A stretch of 47,460 nt of DNA from Psychrobacter sp. JCM 18902 (GCF_904846615.1 NZ_CAJHBK010000002.1:1-47460); one strand, 5' to 3'. Counted from the first letter of the stretch, positions 1 to 8,270 are shown. The notes: generated by a model from the letters alone, not told the origin. Made by a program: numbers and translations.

Positions 1-1
1 T

Positions 2-274
2 TTAAGATTTACTGTCGTTAGTAACGCAGTGTTTTTGGTACATTTGCTTCATTTTACCCATGTTAGCCATCATCGCTTTCATGGCAGGATCGCTCATGTC
101 CATCTTGCTATGATCCATTTTTCCCATCATATCCATATGCTTTTGCATTTTTTCACAGTTCATTTGATCTTTTTCAGCATGCATTTTAGGGTCATGCGCC
201 ATAGCTGAGGTCGATACGACAAGAGCGATGGCCGTCATTGCGATTGATTTAGACAGTAATTTAAATTGTGACAT
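2..274 (-). CDS. Small methionine-rich periplasmic metal-binding protein
   Basis: A 90-residue protein with an N-terminal signal peptide (hydrophobic stretch ending near AMA-HDP, residues 13-27). The mature part is rich in Met, His, Lys and Asp and carries the run MDHSKMDMSD, which also occurs in the CopB-like protein at 43122-44141. Such Met/His clusters bind Cu(I)/Ag(I), so a periplasmic copper-binding role is inferred. AGGA lies 7-10 bases upstream of the ATG. A candidate CopR box (363-380) lies in the upstream gap. If the window is circular, its stop is 61 bases from the start of the cytochrome c gene at 47400, so it would head that part of the cop operon. I do not recognise a named family. 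Confidence 0.75.
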   Translation of the reverse strand: MSQFKLLSKSIAMTAIALVVSTSAMAHDPKMHAEKDQMNCEKMQKHMDMMGKMDHSKMDMSDPAMKAMMANMGKMKQMYQKHCVTNDSKS

Positions 275-362
275 GATTAATTCCTATTGTTTGGATTAAA
301 GGCTATTGAGTTCAATAGCTGTTAAACCAGCCTAAATGATACATTAATCATTCTGACTGGTA

Positions 363-380
363 GATGACGTTAAGATTACA
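363..380. promoter_or_regulatory. Candidate CopR operator upstream of the Met-rich gene
   Basis: GATGAC, six bases, then ATTACA. The same arrangement with identical half-sites and spacing recurs at 865-882, upstream of the neighbouring cop gene and copR. Both sites are preceded by TA. The assignment to CopR is inferred from position. Confidence 0.45.
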
Positions 381-407
381 ATGCTGTCATTCTCACCGCT
401 TTAGATT

Positions 408-734
408 TTAATGCGCGATATATTCATTTAATATGGCTTCAGCATTTCTATCACGATCGCTACCATATTTTTTCACAAAATACTTTTCAGACTGCAAGTG
501 TTGATCTTGATGCTGTACCTGACACGCGACTCTCGCATCAACATAGCCTTTCATTTGCGCGCTAGAAATCTGTGCATCGTTATGATCTGCGTTCTTTGCA
601 AAACTAGTGAGCGCATCACAATTACCGAGAACAGAAGCATCTAAGTTTGTGGTATGCGCATTGGCCGCTGACATGCCCACTAACATCGATACTGAAAGCA
701 AAGCTGCTTTTTTTAATGAACTATAATTTTTCAT
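408..734 (-). CDS. Small secreted protein of the cop cluster, unknown function
   Basis: Start taken at 734, where an AAAGGGTC ribosome-binding site precedes ATG; an upstream in-frame start at 761 would add nine residues before the signal peptide. The 108-residue product has a Sec signal peptide (MKNYSSLKKAALLSVSMLVG, cleavage after ANA), two cysteines in the mature part (GNCDAL and VACQVQ) and several histidines. It is divergent from copRS, with a candidate CopR operator between them. Its position as the first gene on the cop side suggests a periplasmic copper-related role, but I do not recognise the family. Confidence 0.7.
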   Translation of the reverse strand: MKNYSSLKKAALLSVSMLVGMSAANAHTTNLDASVLGNCDALTSFAKNADHNDAQISSAQMKGYVDARVACQVQHQDQHLQSEKYFVKKYGSDRDRNAEAILNEYIAH

Positions 735-864
735 ATAAGACCCTTTAAAGATAAATAACAAACTGTTTAAGTAGGATAATTGCTTTACTCGTAGAGGCAG
801 TCTGTATCAGAGACAAGCCAATATGCGGCGTTGATTTAGAATACTAAATGGTGGCTGACAGCTA

Positions 865-882
865 GATGACACGGATATTACA
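865..882. promoter_or_regulatory. Candidate CopR operator in the copR/cop divergent promoter region
   Basis: GATGAC, six bases, then ATTACA, matching the site at 363-380. It lies between the divergent genes at 734 (minus) and 1060 (copR, plus), where an OmpR-type regulator would be expected to bind. Confidence 0.45.
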
Positions 883-905
883 TGTTCGTTAGGAACAGCA
901 TAATA

Positions 906-923
906 TTGTCATCTTCTTGTCAT
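906..923. promoter_or_regulatory. Direct repeat TTGTCAT with 11-bp period upstream of copR
   Basis: TTGTCAT occurs at 906-912 and again at 917-923, one helical turn apart. OmpR/PhoB-type regulators typically bind tandem half-sites with 10-11 bp spacing, so this is a second candidate CopR site. TGTCAT is also present at 385-390 next to the other box. Confidence 0.4.
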
Positions 924-1059
924 TAAAACCAAATACCAGCATCTGTCTCTATCCAAAGAACACTGTTATAACAAGGGTTCCTGATAAATATATGGCTGAT
1001 AAGCTAACAATGTTAGTGATACGCTGTTGACAACTATAATGATATAAAGGTAAGCAACG

Positions 1060-1806
1060 ATGAAAGTACTGTTAGTAGAAGATGAGAAAAACCTTGGAGA
1101 ATATATTAAGAAAGGCTTAACTGAGGCCGGTTTCATCGTGGATCATCACATGACAGGTTTAGATGGCTATCATGCGTTAATGACTGAAGATTTTAGTGTG
1201 GTTTTGATGGATGTCATGCTACCTGACGTCAGTGGCTTTGAGTTGGTACAGCGCTACCGAGCTGCTGGAAAGCATACGCCAGTTTTATTTTTAACGGCTA
1301 AAGATGATTTAAGCGATCGGATCAAAGGTATTGAAATTGGTGGCGATGATTATCTGACCAAGCCTTTTGCTTTTGCTGAACTGATTGTTAGAATAAAAAG
1401 CCTATTGCGCCGTGCCAATCAATCTGATTATAAAAGCTCGGTCATACACATAGCTGATCTGAAAATGGATATTGCCAAACGCACCGTTCATAGAGGCAAC
1501 ACTAATATAAAATTGACTGCTAAAGAGTTTGCTTTATTACAACTTTTCTTAGAACGTCAAGGTGAGGTACTGCCGCGCACTGTGATCGCCTCGCAAGTAT
1601 GGGATATAAACTTTGAGAGTGATACGAATGTCATTGACGTGGCTATAAGGCGCTTGCGGATAAAAATTGATGATGGATTTGATATAAAGCTGATTCATAC
1701 GGTACGCGGAATGGGCTACAAGTTAGAGCCACTGGCTGTCGACGTGGATAGTGGCATGGGCGACGATAGTATTAATAAAGACAGTCTGACATCAAATGAG
1801 ACATAA
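1060..1806 (+). CDS. copR: Copper response regulator CopR/CusR (OmpR family)
   Basis: A 248-residue response regulator. The receiver domain (about 1-115) has the acidic pair EDE near residue 7, the phosphorylated aspartate in VVLMDVMLPD and the conserved lysine in LTKPFAF. The C-terminal winged-helix DNA-binding domain (about 128-225) ends with RGMGYKLE, typical of OmpR-family heavy-metal regulators (CusR, CopR, IrlR). The last ~20 residues are an acidic tail beyond the usual family length. It overlaps the sensor kinase gene by 11 bases, so they are translationally coupled. It probably activates the divergent cop genes in response to periplasmic copper or silver sensed by the kinase. Confidence 0.92.
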   Translation: MKVLLVEDEKNLGEYIKKGLTEAGFIVDHHMTGLDGYHALMTEDFSVVLMDVMLPDVSGFELVQRYRAAGKHTPVLFLTAKDDLSDRIKGIEIGGDDYLTKPFAFAELIVRIKSLLRRANQSDYKSSVIHIADLKMDIAKRTVHRGNTNIKLTAKEFALLQLFLERQGEVLPRTVIASQVWDINFESDTNVIDVAIRRLRIKIDDGFDIKLIHTVRGMGYKLEPLAVDVDSGMGDDSINKDSLTSNET

Positions 1807-3268
1807 ATCTAAGAATCGGCGTTGGTCACTGTTATGGCGAACTATTTTTTTACTGACATTGTTCGTTATTATCTCTCAGGTTATTATCTACGCATGGGTT
1901 CAGCGCTCTGTGAGTGGACACTTTGAGCAAATGGACTCAGAAATCCTTACTCATGCAGCTTTTAACCTGCGCAAACGTATGGTTAGTTTGGAAGATCACA
2001 TAGAACCATTCACAGTATCAAAGTCGCAAGCGCTAATTGATGCCAATCATCTACATTCTTCTTGGCTGGATTATGATTTAAAAACCTTAGTATCAGATAA
2101 AAATGGCAAATTATTATCCAGCGATCCCAGTAATTTCATCAATGATCTACCGGCAGATTTTAGCTTGTTACAACTATTGCAGGACTATCGCGATCAGCAG
2201 TTTATGATCAAGATAAATAATAGGCATTACCGAGCCATTATCATTACACATCAAGAGGGTTTGGGATTTTTTGCTCTACCTATCGATGTGCATAATCAAT
2301 ATCTTATCCAGTTTAATCGCCAGCTGAGCTTGATACTTATCGCCATTACCTTATTATTGGTTTCAGTAGCAGCACTAAGTGTACACTGGGGTTTTGCTCC
2401 CCTAGCTACTATCGTACAAAAGATGAAAGGCATTAATCTTCAAAGGTTAGATGAAAGAATTGTGGTTGGCGATATGCCGTTAGAATTACGTCCACTAACG
2501 GAGTCTTATAATTCTATGATGGTCAAGCTTGAAAGTAACTTTGAATCATTATCACGGTTTTCAGACAATATCGCCCATGAGCTACGTACGCCAATAGCGA
2601 CGCTGAGTACGCAAACGCAAGTCATGTTAACTAAGCCAAGAGAAAGCGACGAATACATTGAGCAATTGCATCATCAGCATGATACGTTAAAGCAGTTATC
2701 CGCCATGATTAACGATATGTTATTACTGGCAAAAACTCAAAAAGAGCTGAGTGATTCGCAAATCAGTCATGTCGATATAGAGAGCTTGATCACAAAGCTT
2801 ATAGATTATTATGAGATGATTGCTGAGGATCGTGAGATAATCTTTGAAAAATCGGGTGATTTTAAAACAGTACTAGGTGATAAAGGCTTATTGCAACGGC
2901 TGTTTGCCAACCTGATGTCAAATGCGATTTATTATGCGGCTAGTAATAGCACTATTATGATATCCGCTACTGTCCTCACTTCAAGCACCTCGCTTAATGC
3001 GCCAAAAGACGATATTCAATCCCCAGAGCAGCTCTGGTTAAGAATAACTATGACCAACCGTCTAGACAAACCATTAAATCAGATTGAAGCCGATAAACTG
3101 TTTGAGCGATTCTATCGTCATGATAAAACGAATACGATGCATTCAGGAACAGGCTTAGGCTTATCTATTGTGCAAGCTATCGCCAATGCTCATAATGGCA
3201 AAGTTAGTATTACTATCAAAGATGAGTGTCTTTTTGAGGTTGCTGTAAAGTTGTTGATTGCCAGGTAG
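1796..3268 (+). CDS. copS: Copper sensor histidine kinase CopS/CusS
   Basis: A 490-residue membrane histidine kinase. It has two transmembrane segments (about 12-34 and 176-196) flanking a periplasmic sensor of about 140 residues, then a HAMP linker. The H-box is in NIAHELRTPIATLS, the N-box in NLMSNAIYYA and the G-box in GTGLGLSIVQAIANAHNG. The layout and motifs match the heavy-metal sensor kinase family (CusS/CopS/IrlS). An insertion of about 20 residues (TSSTSLNAPKDDIQSPEQ) lies inside the ATPase domain. It is coupled to copR by overlap and phosphorylates it on metal sensing. The ligand (Cu rather than Ag) is inferred from the surrounding genes. Confidence 0.9.
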   Translation: MRHKSKNRRWSLLWRTIFLLTLFVIISQVIIYAWVQRSVSGHFEQMDSEILTHAAFNLRKRMVSLEDHIEPFTVSKSQALIDANHLHSSWLDYDLKTLVSDKNGKLLSSDPSNFINDLPADFSLLQLLQDYRDQQFMIKINNRHYRAIIITHQEGLGFFALPIDVHNQYLIQFNRQLSLILIAITLLLVSVAALSVHWGFAPLATIVQKMKGINLQRLDERIVVGDMPLELRPLTESYNSMMVKLESNFESLSRFSDNIAHELRTPIATLSTQTQVMLTKPRESDEYIEQLHHQHDTLKQLSAMINDMLLLAKTQKELSDSQISHVDIESLITKLIDYYEMIAEDREIIFEKSGDFKTVLGDKGLLQRLFANLMSNAIYYAASNSTIMISATVLTSSTSLNAPKDDIQSPEQLWLRITMTNRLDKPLNQIEADKLFERFYRHDKTNTMHSGTGLGLSIVQAIANAHNGKVSITIKDECLFEVAVKLLIAR

Positions 3269-3451
3269 TAAATACCTTCATACTGTCTATGAACCGCTCA
3301 GATTAGATCGAAGGCGAGTTTACTTGGAAGGTCTCTCTATCCATAAGATGAGATTCTGACTTGCGATAGTTGTACTTTTCAATTGTTGGACAAAAAATTT
3401 CTTATATAAGCCTATTTCATACATTCTATTACCAATAATTATGATGCCTTT

Positions 3452-4336
3452 ATGATGATTCATCCTCAGTATGATCCCGTAGCGCTTTCCTTGGGTCCAT
3501 TGGAAGTGAACTGGTATGGGCTAATGTATTTGCTAGCCTTTGCTGCCGCTTACGGTTTGGCTTGGTATCGCAGTACCAAACGCGACAATTGGACCACCGA
3601 CATGGTCTCTGACTTAGTCTTTTATGGCGCGCTTGGTGTCATCTTAGGCGGTCGTATTGGCTATGTGCTGTTTTATCAGTTCGGTGAATTACTCCAAAAC
3701 CCTGCCTATATATTAAAAGTCTGGGAAGGCGGTATGTCTTTCCACGGCGGCTTTATCGGCGTCATGCTAGGTATGTGGTTCTTTGCCCGTAAATATAAAA
3801 AGACTACCTTTCAAGTATTCGATTTTATCGTTCCTTGTGTACCAACCGGCTTACTGTTTGGGCGTATCGGCAACTATATCAATGGCGAATTATGGGGTCG
3901 CGTCTCAGACGGTGGCTATAACTGGCTGACCTACTTTCCGCAAGCCGCGGCGTTTGATATGGAGCAATTACAGAGCAATCCACAATTGCAAGAATTGATG
4001 ATTGAAGTCAATGGTCAATACATATTGCCTCGTCATCCATCACAGCTATATGAAGCCTTTGCCGAAGGTCTGCTGCTATTTATATTCTTATGGTGGTATT
4101 CATCAAAACCACGTCCACGTATGGCCGCCTCCGCTGTATTCTTACTAGGCTATGGCATCAGCCGCTTTATCATTGAATTCTTCCGCCAGCCAGATGCTGA
4201 CCAAGGATTCATATTATTAGGTTGGATGACCAAAGGGCAAATCTTAAGCGCGCCGATGATTATCGCCGGCTTAATCATGCTGATTTATGCTTACAAACGC
4301 GGTATTTATGATTGGGGTAAGCAGTCTGCATATTAG
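3452..4336 (+). CDS. lgt: Prolipoprotein diacylglyceryl transferase Lgt
   Basis: A 294-residue inner-membrane enzyme, full length for the family. It transfers diacylglycerol from phosphatidylglycerol to the lipobox cysteine, the first step of lipoprotein maturation. Family motifs include SFHGGFIGVMLG near residue 100, the signature GRIGNYINGELWGR (about 137-150) and RHPSQLYEAFAEG. At least six hydrophobic segments are visible. The start ATGATG has no strong ribosome-binding site. It follows copS by 183 bases on the same strand. lspA and lnt are also in this window, so the whole lipoprotein pathway is plasmid-borne; likely clients are the two CopG lipoproteins. Confidence 0.95.
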   Translation: MMIHPQYDPVALSLGPLEVNWYGLMYLLAFAAAYGLAWYRSTKRDNWTTDMVSDLVFYGALGVILGGRIGYVLFYQFGELLQNPAYILKVWEGGMSFHGGFIGVMLGMWFFARKYKKTTFQVFDFIVPCVPTGLLFGRIGNYINGELWGRVSDGGYNWLTYFPQAAAFDMEQLQSNPQLQELMIEVNGQYILPRHPSQLYEAFAEGLLLFIFLWWYSSKPRPRMAASAVFLLGYGISRFIIEFFRQPDADQGFILLGWMTKGQILSAPMIIAGLIMLIYAYKRGIYDWGKQSAY

Positions 4337-4715
4337 AAATAAGTGTCGAGGTGCATGAACAAATAAATATAAATGCAGTTCTAACAAGATACATTCCATT
4401 TGCAGAATTAATACCTATGTTAGTACAAGGATTTTTATTCCTAAACCTAATTTTTCATCAGATAGTGGAACTTCAAAAGCTAAAAATAAATTTGGATATG
4501 TAACTTTTTATGTCAATGTAACCTATTTTAGATGTTATCTGTCTTTAAAATAACCAATTTCTTAGAAATTAATACAAGGAACTACATGATGTATCGCAAC
4601 AATTACGTAAGATTACATAGTTCCTTAGCGAATTAAAATTCATATTGACACTATAAACTAGTATATTATTTTAATAATTGGTTAAACCCTATATAGCATA
4701 ATTACTTCACCCACT

Positions 4716-4772
4716 AAAAAAACGTTTGAGGATTAAATCTAAATTAAGGATTTAATCCTCAAACGTTTTTTT
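4716..4772. terminator. Perfect 24-bp hairpin flanked by A and T runs (bidirectional terminator), copy A
   Basis: The left arm 4716-4739 and right arm 4749-4772 are exact reverse complements, with a 9-base loop. A run of seven A on one side and seven T on the other make it a Rho-independent terminator on either strand. It lies 380 bases after lgt. The equivalent at 21636-21692 differs at two stem positions, and both arms change together, so pairing is preserved. Confidence 0.85.
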
Positions 4773-5147
4773 CTGCTTATCAAACAGGAGATATTGTTGT
4801 CAGGTTGGTCAGCTATATTCTATAAATGTTACACGAAATTACATTATAAAATAGGTATTTTTTATCATTTTATAAGCTTAAAAAGAGCTTTTATCAGATT
4901 TTTATTAGTGATGACATGCTTTACAGCCTATGCTAAAGTCCGATTTGTGTTTTGGCTAACAGTTTGACTTCCAATAAATTTATAAGGTTTTAGCGAAATC
5001 GTTGATAATGCCGGCCGCCTATGAAATAAGGGTTTGCAGCATAATTATTAGTCACCACAATGTGTATATTCTTGAGTTGTTGAGATTTAATTGACTGCTC
5101 TGTTATGGACAACAGACCATTTTGAATTAACCGTAGGTATTAGATTT
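4773..5147 (+). other. Conserved 5' leader of CHAP hydrolase gene, copy A
   Basis: About 375 non-coding bases between the hairpin and the CHAP start codon. Patchy blocks are shared with 21693-22066: TTGTTGTCA and the block around GTTACAC; a block beginning GTGATGACA and containing ACAGCCTATGCTAAAGTC and TTTGTGTTTTGGC; and the last ~85 bases, which are almost identical. Variable stretches lie between them. This pattern suits a structured leader RNA or a set of binding sites. I cannot match it to a known riboswitch class by eye. Confidence 0.5.
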
Positions 5148-5870
5148 ATGAAACAGGCCTTATTGATTTTGTCAGTACTGGGTATGGGCATAGCACAAAC
5201 GAGTACTGCTGCTGTAACGACCTTTCAAACAAGTAATAATATAACCAATATTTCTGCGGCATCAAACTACAGTTCGTCAAAAAATATTTATAGCACCAAA
5301 AGTGGTGCTTATGTTTCTAGCAATGATGAAATCAGTCAAGCAATTAGCAACTTAAGTGCGCAGGCTCAACAAAAAGAGAAACAGCTTTCGTTATCAAGTA
5401 GCCGCTTATATGCTGAAAGACAACAGCAGCAAGTCAATACTATCCCTGATAGCAATTCAGCACCCGCTATCGCTGCTGCTCGCGCTTCACGAGTGGCTCT
5501 ATCTAGCAGCTCTGGATACTGTGCCCGTTACGTACGTAAAGCACTACAATCAGCTGGTTATGAGTTCACTCCAAATCCTTCAGCCTATCAGTACGCTACT
5601 CGTGGCACACTTGAGAAAGCAGGTTTCAGCAAAATCAGCAATGATATGCCAACCCAAGTAGGTGATGTTATTGTCTATGATCGCTCATCAAAGCGTCCAC
5701 ATGGCCATATTCAAATTTTCGATGGTACAGATTGGATTTCTGACTTCCGTCAGAACAGTATCAGCCCATACAGTGGTGTCTATGCTTATACGACATGGCG
5801 TGATTCAAAATATGTGGATGACGCATCCGCATCAGATCGTAATATCTACCTTGCTATGAATGATAAATAA
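5148..5870 (+). CDS. Secreted CHAP-domain peptidoglycan hydrolase, copy A
   Basis: A 240-residue protein with a Sec signal peptide (MKQALLILSVLGMGIAQTS, cleavage near TAA). I chose 5148 because the residues before it (from 5091) do not look like a signal. The middle is low complexity (Ser, Gln, Asn) with a short coiled stretch near residues 65-105. The C-terminal ~110 residues form a CHAP (NlpC/P60-like) amidase/peptidase domain, with the catalytic cysteine in SSGYCARYVRKAL and histidine in RPHGHIQIFDG. The family cleaves peptide bonds or amide links in peptidoglycan. A near-identical paralogue lies at 22067-22789. It has its own terminator (5911-5949). The link to metal resistance is unknown. 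Confidence 0.85.
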   Translation: MKQALLILSVLGMGIAQTSTAAVTTFQTSNNITNISAASNYSSSKNIYSTKSGAYVSSNDEISQAISNLSAQAQQKEKQLSLSSSRLYAERQQQQVNTIPDSNSAPAIAAARASRVALSSSSGYCARYVRKALQSAGYEFTPNPSAYQYATRGTLEKAGFSKISNDMPTQVGDVIVYDRSSKRPHGHIQIFDGTDWISDFRQNSISPYSGVYAYTTWRDSKYVDDASASDRNIYLAMNDK

Positions 5871-5910
5871 GACCTGAGAAGTCAGCACAACATATTTATT
5901 GCTTTTCTCC

Positions 5911-5949
5911 AACCCAGTAGTGATCTTACTATCATTGCTGGGTTTTTTT
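5911..5949 (+). terminator. Rho-independent terminator after CHAP gene A
   Basis: AACCCAGTAGTGAT pairs with ATCATTGCTGGGTT (14 bp, two G-U pairs in RNA) and is followed by T residues. The same structure follows the paralogue at 22829-22869. Confidence 0.85.
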
Positions 5950-6018
5950 GTGCTTAACATCAGGGTGTATTTAACCTTTCATGATTTGATCAGTCAGAAA
6001 TAGACACTACTGATATCA

Positions 6019-6104
6019 TTACTCATTACAAGAATTATCGGCAAGCGCGTTTAAGATGCCACATGATACCGCTTGTGCACTACCTGCACATTTCTGGCGC
6101 AAAA
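6019..6104 (-). pseudogene. 3' remnant of a second cadR gene
   Basis: The plus strand here matches 22938-23023, the last ~86 bases of the intact cadR, with about 10 differences. No start or DNA-binding domain remains. It is joined directly to a cadA fragment, showing an internal deletion of about 2.1 kb relative to the intact cadR-cadA locus. Confidence 0.8.
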
Positions 6105-6192
6105 CTGAGAAATTTTTGGATTGCTAGCATTACAAGACAAATTACGAAACGACGCTCATGAAGATGTGGCTTAGCTCAAAGCGTATGGGTAA
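6105..6192 (+). pseudogene. Internal fragment of a second cadA P-type ATPase gene
   Basis: The stretch containing ACGACGCTCATGAAG matches intact cadA at about 25115-25202 (encoding LGLVALRDELRDDAHEGVAQ). It contains an in-frame TAG where the intact gene has CAA, so it is dead. Together with the cadR scrap it marks a formerly second cadmium-resistance locus next to CHAP gene A. Confidence 0.8.
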
Positions 6193-6290
6193 ACCACCCC
6201 GAGTTCGTCGTACTCTCTAAGACTGTTTAGTCTCCGAAAACCTGAGGCGGTTCAGATAGTTTTTTTTGAGAGAGTATGACACTGCCAAAG
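6193..6290. mobile_element. Terminal fragments of an IS3-family element
   Basis: On the minus strand, TGAACCGCCTCAGG followed by TTCGGAGACT resembles the end of the IS3-type remnant at 17209 (TGAACCGCCCCGAGA, then TCGGAGACT). Just after it on the plus strand, GAGAGAGTATGACA resembles GAGAGAATACGACA, which precedes the orfA start at 17259. No transposase remains. These look like two opposed IS ends left after rearrangement, at the point where the cadA fragment stops. Confidence 0.5.
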
Positions 6291-6365
6291 CGATCTGAAT
6301 TACTTAAACCAATTGATTGTATCAGTGCCTAAAAATTTTACGAAAATCTTATCAAAGGACTAGAC

Positions 6366-6409
6366 AAAAAAATGCCTCTGGGAGTTGACTCCCAGAGGCA
6401 TTTAGTTTT
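6366..6409. terminator. Strong hairpin with A/T flanks
   Basis: AATGCCTCTGGGAG (6371-6384) pairs perfectly with CTCCCAGAGGCATT (6389-6402), with A residues before and T residues after. No intact gene ends nearby on either strand, so it may separate the backbone from the cad/IS debris or end a lost gene. Confidence 0.7.
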
Positions 6410-6419
6410 AAATGTAGAT

Positions 6420-7060
6420 AACGGTTACAGTGTGCGACAACACGCTGTAACGAACAAATAAGCACACAGACTGCGTTATTTGAACAGCATTAAATGCCCG
6501 TTTAGGGTCATTTTATCCAAAATCTGCTTTCATATCAACTCTATTTGCTATACATTTTAAAAACTGCTTGTTCGCTCGTTACATTTTCGTGCTGCTCTCT
6601 CTGTACCCGTTACCCGTCAAATGGGTGGCAGGCCTCGGTGACGACTGCGTTTGACATAAGGGTGAGCTCCCTACAGGGGTGACTAGACAAAGGATCAGAG
6701 CAACGCAATGAGTGGTTACTTGTGCATATCGTAGCGGTATATTGGGCGAACGCCCTTGCTAGCGTATGACAGCACAGTAGCGGTTATGAGCGTGTCTAGG
6801 CGGTGCTATCAGCCGTAATCATAACAGCCGTAGCTTGATACAGTGATACGGTCTTGATGACGCGATGGGCGATGAAGTCGGCATGACTAATCACATCAAA
6901 TTCAAGGAATGCACTAAAGTGTTTGTGAGTGTTTTTATTATACTCATAACTGCTTTAGGGTGAGTGTTCCTTGAAATCTGCTCAAGGCTCCAAAATCAGC
7001 ATAAATTCACTTAGGCTAATTTAAGTAGTATATAGCCCACTCGGCTATATACTATAAGAG
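6420..7060. other. Palindrome-rich non-coding region of the plasmid backbone
   Basis: No convincing ORF lies between the CHAP gene A region and kfrA (ends 7248). Inverted repeats seen: GTTACAG/CTGTAAC at 6424-6451; GGGCG/CGCCC near 6745; a nested structure at 6901-6975 with three stems (TTCAAGGAA/TTCCTTGAA, CTAAAG/CTTTAG, TGAGT/ACTCA); and a perfect 11-bp inverted repeat AGTATATAGCC/GGCTATATACT at 7027-7053. This density suggests an oriT, a second origin, a structured RNA or a regulator-binding region. I cannot tell which. Confidence 0.5.
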
Positions 7061-7247
7061 TCCAGAGAAAAATTTAGAATAGTTATTATACAGCAGTCAC
7101 TTATTCAGTGAGTCGATATTGTCATGGTTGATTCATAAGCTTAGTGTGAATAGAACGAGATCTATGCCTTGGGTAAACTACCTCCCAAACTTATAACTGT
7201 TCTTTATCTTGAAATCCTAATTAAACTGAAACCTCGAATACTTTTAT

Positions 7248-8216
7248 TTAGTCAGCATCCAAAGTATTATCTTTGTTTTGAATAAGTATTAGAGCATCTT
7301 GTGCTTTCTTAAGTTGATCTTGTAACAGAGTCACTTGTTCCTGCTTTGATAAATGACGGCTTGATAGCTCGCTATATTGTTTATTCAATACGCTATGCTC
7401 AGCTTCAAGCTTAGCCTGTGTTTGAGTCAACTGATCGTTGAGTCCTGATAGTTTGTTACGCTCAGCGATTATGGCCTTTAACTCCCCTTTAACCTCTGCT
7501 GTGTCAGTCGCTATCTCATTGCGTTCAGTAGTGACTTTCTTTAGCTCATCCTTAGTCGCGGTCAGTTCTATTTGCAGACGTGAAATTTCTGCTTTATCGC
7601 TATGAGCAGTGGCTTCAAGCGTGGCCACTTTTGATAAGTTGACGTTAAGCTCTTTTGCTTGCTGGTCAAAGCTGCTGTGTAGCTCTGCAAGTTGCACTTG
7701 GGCTGCATCTGTTTTAGCTTGCTCAAGCTCAAGCGCGTGCTGAGTATCACTGAGCGTCTGTAACAGCGTATCACGCTCAGCAGTCATTTGAGCTGTACTG
7801 ATTGCCGCTGCCTCTGCCGTTGCTGTGACTTCATCGAGCTGTACCAACAAATCGGCTTGTTCACTCTCTAGCGTTTTAACCGCCTCTTGCGCCTCATCTG
7901 TTTCAGCTTGTGCCTTGGCCTTAATACTCTCTAGTGCCTCACGCTCTTTCACCAAGCGATCATTAGCGATATCAATGGCCGTCTGCCACATATCCGCACC
8001 AAGCGCTTGTAAGCGCTCAGTGATACCACTTGGTAGCTCAACCTGTCTGAGCTGCTCTTCTTCTTGGTTATCCTGACGCCAAGACTTCATCGCCTCACTG
8101 ATGGTTGTGAATGAACCACCGCCCAAAGCCTTACGCACCTCAGCTAATGTTGGCTTAATTCCTTGTTCTTGCAATTGGTCGGCAGTAGCATGAATTTGCT
8201 GAATAGTGATGGCCAT
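7248..8216 (-). CDS. kfrA: KfrA-like plasmid DNA-binding coiled-coil protein
   Basis: Start placed at 8216, the third of three consecutive ATG codons, 8 bases from AAGGA; upstream in-frame codons do not look coding. The ~322-residue protein begins with the KfrA N-terminal DNA-binding domain (ITIQQIHATADQL, then VRKALGGGSFTTISEAM). A long coiled coil rich in Ala, Glu, Lys and Gln fills most of the rest (about 90-310). KfrA proteins of broad-host-range plasmids repress their own promoter and may aid partition or nucleoid association. A perfect inverted repeat directly upstream (8271-8301) is a likely autoregulatory operator. Confidence 0.88.
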   Translation of the reverse strand: MAITIQQIHATADQLQEQGIKPTLAEVRKALGGGSFTTISEAMKSWRQDNQEEEQLRQVELPSGITERLQALGADMWQTAIDIANDRLVKEREALESIKAKAQAETDEAQEAVKTLESEQADLLVQLDEVTATAEAAAISTAQMTAERDTLLQTLSDTQHALELEQAKTDAAQVQLAELHSSFDQQAKELNVNLSKVATLEATAHSDKAEISRLQIELTATKDELKKVTTERNEIATDTAEVKGELKAIIAERNKLSGLNDQLTQTQAKLEAEHSVLNKQYSELSSRHLSKQEQVTLLQDQLKKAQDALILIQNKDNTLDAD

Positions 8217-8270
8217 CATCATCGTCCTTAATTTTGTATGAATAAATATGTAATTGTTGTATATTATGTA

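Larger units (their letters stand above)
4440..6104. repeat. Large direct duplication, copy A
   Basis: This segment aligns by eye with about 21370-23023 in the same orientation. Both copies contain, in order, a conserved non-coding stretch, a long perfect hairpin, a leader of about 375 bases, a CHAP-domain gene of identical length, its terminator, and the 3' end of a cadR gene on the minus strand. The coding parts are most alike. Copy A stops inside cadR and jumps into a fragment of cadA, so it is a deleted version of the arrangement that is intact in copy B. Confidence 0.85.

Noticed and set aside
3291..3310. IS3-type end (TGAACCGCTCAGATT) between copS and lgt
   Set aside because: Similarity to the IS3 ends is limited to about a dozen bases and the rest does not continue, so chance is likely.
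4773..5147. Known riboswitch (c-di-GMP, c-di-AMP or cobalamin type) in the CHAP leader
   Set aside because: I could not fit the conserved blocks to any consensus by eye. Kept as an unknown conserved leader; an Rfam covariance search would decide.
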